This document shows positions 4,290 to 6,149 of a DNA stretch of 6,149 bases, one piece after another. The notes under the pieces are model-generated. The model had not been told where the DNA came from. It worked only from the letters and a program-made list of their open reading frames with translations, and searched no databases. This DNA comes from Verrucomicrobiota bacterium (lineage in GTDB: Bacteria; Verrucomicrobiota; Verrucomicrobiia; Chthoniobacterales; UBA10450). Both the position numbers and the translations under genes were made by a program. Position 1 is the stretch's first letter. The number at the start of each line of letters is the position of its first letter. Where the stretch lies: the NCBI GenBank assembly GCA_003219335.1, contig QHOF01000194.1:11619-17767 (forward strand). Reading direction: 5' to 3'.

Positions 4290-5312
4290 CTAGAGATCTT
4301 CAAAAAGCTTGTTTACGCTGACGGTGTCTTGCAACGGATCTTCGCGCGGATCGTCGAATACCGTAGCAAGAGATTCCCTGGCTCGGAGAGCGTCAAAGTC
4401 ATCATCGTCAGGCTCACGCTCTTCTTCCAGGTACACTCTTCTGCCATCAACACGTCGTTCATTGAGGCGTGCCAAGAAGGCAATCCGCTCTAACTGCTCC
4501 GCGAAATGAGGAAACAGGGTTGCGATCTCTTCAGCCAGATCCGCTATCTCGTCTAAGCGTGATTGTTCGTCGCGGCATTCATCTGCATCCTCAAGGTCGA
4601 AGTTTAGTTCTGCTCGCTCCTTGAGCTTCGGAAGGAGCTCGGCGATTACCGCTTCAAATTGCGTGGGGAATCCAACCTGTCGGAGGAAGCGAGGTTCATT
4701 CCTACTGATTACCGATGCAAGGTTGACCCAATCTTTAAAGCTAATAAGACCGACGTCGATCTCGTACGAATCGAATTGTGTTATTTCTGCCAAACCATCA
4801 GTGCTATATGCCTTCCAGCTGTTACGCAGTTCGGGACTTGGGACTAAGGAAGGAAGTAGCTCGGAAACCGAATAGTAGCGATCAAGAAGTGAAGCGTTGT
4901 CAACCCCGTCCTTGCTCCAACAGTCGCGTAGGTAGTTCAGCGTTGTTTCGGCGAGATTGATCAATTTCACGGCTGCAATGCTTTCGTTCTCTCTCGTGTT
5001 CTGGCGCTGAATTTGAAGCGCTTCTCGAATTGTTGTCAGAGCGCTGGCAGCAGCCCTAGGATCAGATCCAATAACGCGAGGGACCGCTACGATTAATGCG
5101 TCCCAATCTTCAGTGCGAGTTAGCAGGGGACTCTGTCTTTGACCGGTCGCTCCTCCTGCGCTTGATAGAGCTAACAGAAAACCTTGCAAGCCACAACGAC
5201 ATAGGAAGGCCTCTCGCGCTTGATCATCCGACGCGAGATGATCAATTACCAAGTCTCGCCAGCTGGGGTGCATCCACTCAATTGGGGTGTGTTTGGCAAA
5301 TTTACTCTTCAT
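4290..5312 (-). CDS. C-terminal part of a STAND NTPase (HPSWRD segment, helical repeat-like, acidic tail)
   Basis: This 340-residue product starts at ATG 5312-5310, which overlaps the stop of the upstream P-loop gene as TAATG. No ribosome binding site precedes it, so translation would rely on re-initiation. Residues 9-26 (TPIEWMHPSWRDLVIDHL) are the segment that in nSTAND3-type proteins follows the helical region after the NTPase, within the same chain ('HPSwRD'). The rest is mostly alpha-helical, Leu- and Glu-rich, as expected for a helical sensor or scaffold. The last 45 or so residues are very acidic (EEEREPDDDDFDALRARES) and end in VNKLFEDL. No enzymatic motif or membrane segment is seen. 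Alone it has no start domain, so it probably works bound to, or was once fused with, the upstream product. Ligand sensing by this part is inference from STAND biology. Confidence 0.7.
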   Translation of the reverse strand: MKSKFAKHTPIEWMHPSWRDLVIDHLASDDQAREAFLCRCGLQGFLLALSSAGGATGQRQSPLLTRTEDWDALIVAVPRVIGSDPRAAASALTTIREALQIQRQNTRENESIAAVKLINLAETTLNYLRDCWSKDGVDNASLLDRYYSVSELLPSLVPSPELRNSWKAYSTDGLAEITQFDSYEIDVGLISFKDWVNLASVISRNEPRFLRQVGFPTQFEAVIAELLPKLKERAELNFDLEDADECRDEQSRLDEIADLAEEIATLFPHFAEQLERIAFLARLNERRVDGRRVYLEEEREPDDDDFDALRARESLATVFDDPREDPLQDTVSVNKLFEDL

Positions 5313-5314
5313 TA
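5310..5314 (-). other. TAATG stop-start overlap between the two STAND ORFs
   Basis: On the minus strand, TAA (5314-5312) of the NTPase frame shares its last A with ATG (5312-5310) of the next frame. Either it is a coupling site of two genes or it lies next to a one-base deletion. The downstream frame is open upstream only to about 5357, so a frame change would have to fall in 5312-5357. Confidence 0.8.
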
Positions 5315-6149
5315 TCCGATGCGAAGGAAATGCGAACTGAGGTCTTCCGTAAGCTGATCAAGATTTGCCCTGCCGCCACTTAATCGCTCGACAGCTTCGA
5401 CGAGAGCGTTGAAAGGTACGATTCCACTTCCCGCATCAAGCATAGCGATCAATAAGTCATGATGTGCAGGATCGAGCGCCTTGAAAGACTTCTCCATCGA
5501 GACCGTGGGCTCGTGAATTTCGCGAATGACTGCTTGTGTAATCTTTTCAGGCGGAGCCTTCGATGTGAGTAGGTCCGGAAGTGTTTCTCGAACAAACCGC
5601 TTTGCCCGCTCCGGCGTAAAGTGCTTGTCGCGAATGATCAGATGAGCATTGCTTCTTACAATCTCCTTTGCTTGTTCTGTCAATCCTATAGCCTTTGCGT
5701 GACGGTACAAAATGAGTGCCCGTTCCATTTGACTCAACTTTTCGGCATCCACTAGGACTTCGCCCGGTTGCGGAAATTTTTCTCCTTTTCCCTGTAAGTG
5801 CATCCGCTGAAGTGCAACGTGAAGCGGCGCGGGACGTGAGGTCCAAATAAGCCAGTGGCGGTCATCGAGAATCCGCAGGATCGGGTCGAGATCGGCGGCC
5901 CAAGCCTGAGCAATCTCTGGCCGGTACTCCGTTGTTCCAAAGGCATCGTCTGCGACGAAAACCTTTGGATTCTCACCGCGCATCTTGAGAACGTCATCGG
6001 GATGCCGACACTCGTAACACTCCCAACCGGTGCCAAGCTTGGCTAGCCCAATTATTCGCGCGATTGTGGTCTTACCAACTTCTGGGGGGCCTGTAAGCAC
6101 CGCGAAGTGATACTTAGACAACACGTCAAGCGTTCGGTTATAGGCTGCT
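5312..6149 (-). CDS. STAND-type P-loop NTPase (nSTAND3-like), 5' end outside window
   Basis: The frame is open through the right edge. GTG 6124 is in frame, but the upstream codons (AAYNRTLDVLSKYHF) continue the family pattern, so the true start lies outside. Counting from GTG 6124, Walker A is GPPEVGKTT (residues 12-20), Walker B KVFVADDAFGT (54-64), and the sensor or post-Walker B motif HWLIWTSR (90-97). These mark a STAND ATPase of the nSTAND3 sort. Residues 120-270 form the helical and winged-helix-like region, ending in DQLTEDLSSHFLRIG. In relatives the chain then runs on into an HPSWRD segment; here the stop comes first and that segment opens the next ORF. STAND proteins are ATP-driven switches in immunity, regulation and cell death, and an N-terminal effector such as a nuclease would be to the right of the window. 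No partner gene is seen. Confidence 0.85.
   Translation of the reverse strand, partial: AAYNRTLDVLSKYHFAVLTGPPEVGKTTIARIIGLAKLGTGWECYECRHPDDVLKMRGENPKVFVADDAFGTTEYRPEIAQAWAADLDPILRILDDRHWLIWTSRPAPLHVALQRMHLQGKGEKFPQPGEVLVDAEKLSQMERALILYRHAKAIGLTEQAKEIVRSNAHLIIRDKHFTPERAKRFVRETLPDLLTSKAPPEKITQAVIREIHEPTVSMEKSFKALDPAHHDLLIAMLDAGSGIVPFNALVEAVERLSGGRANLDQLTEDLSSHFLRIG

Overview
The window reads as a piece of a GC-rich, non-enteric bacterial chromosome, probably from an uncultured soil or environmental lineage. A verrucomicrobial origin is my best guess. It rests on remembered resemblance of the intergenic hairpin repeats (GCTGTAGCGGC elements, GTGACGGC/GCCGTCAC hairpin) and the gene mix, not on a search. 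No RNA genes, CRISPR array, phage gene or transposase is visible.

Left part (1-1896, all + strand): the 3' end of an ECF-type sigma factor gene overlaps, by ATGA, a single-span membrane protein. That protein sits in the anti-sigma position and carries a cysteine-containing extracytoplasmic domain. A GNAT acetyltransferase and a secreted single-domain cupin follow. The GNAT gene carries a 14-bp palindrome inside its reading frame that recurs word for word in intergenic DNA about 2.9 kb away.

Middle (1897-3427): an intergenic cluster of three hairpins, the last followed by T7 and terminator-like, precedes a DUF2283 gene that starts without a visible Shine-Dalgarno sequence. A convergent minus-strand SAM-dependent methyltransferase (TIGR00027/leucine carboxyl methyltransferase-like) follows. 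Its C-terminus is thrown out of frame by what looks like a one-base deletion; the family-type ending is still readable in another frame.

Gene graveyard (3428-4289): about 860 bp with no intact gene. It holds two same-direction remnants of an alpha/beta-hydrolase-like gene. Copy A keeps only a 3' part with an internal 37-nt gap and frameshift relative to copy B. Copy B keeps a signal-peptide start and a clean 3' end with the middle missing and a 9-bp-stem hairpin at the junction. The last 102 nt of the two copies differ at only three positions.

Right part (4290-6149, minus strand): a STAND-type P-loop NTPase (nSTAND3-like, with Walker A, Walker B and a TSR motif) runs off the right edge, so its N-terminal, possibly effector, part is not seen. 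Its reading frame ends in TAATG, where a second ORF of 340 codons begins. That ORF starts with the HPSWRD-type segment expected in the same polypeptide, so the pair is either a natural two-subunit split or one gene broken by a single-base indel. This pair is the most interesting element here. STAND proteins with this organisation are candidates for immune or signalling switches, but the effector would lie outside the window.
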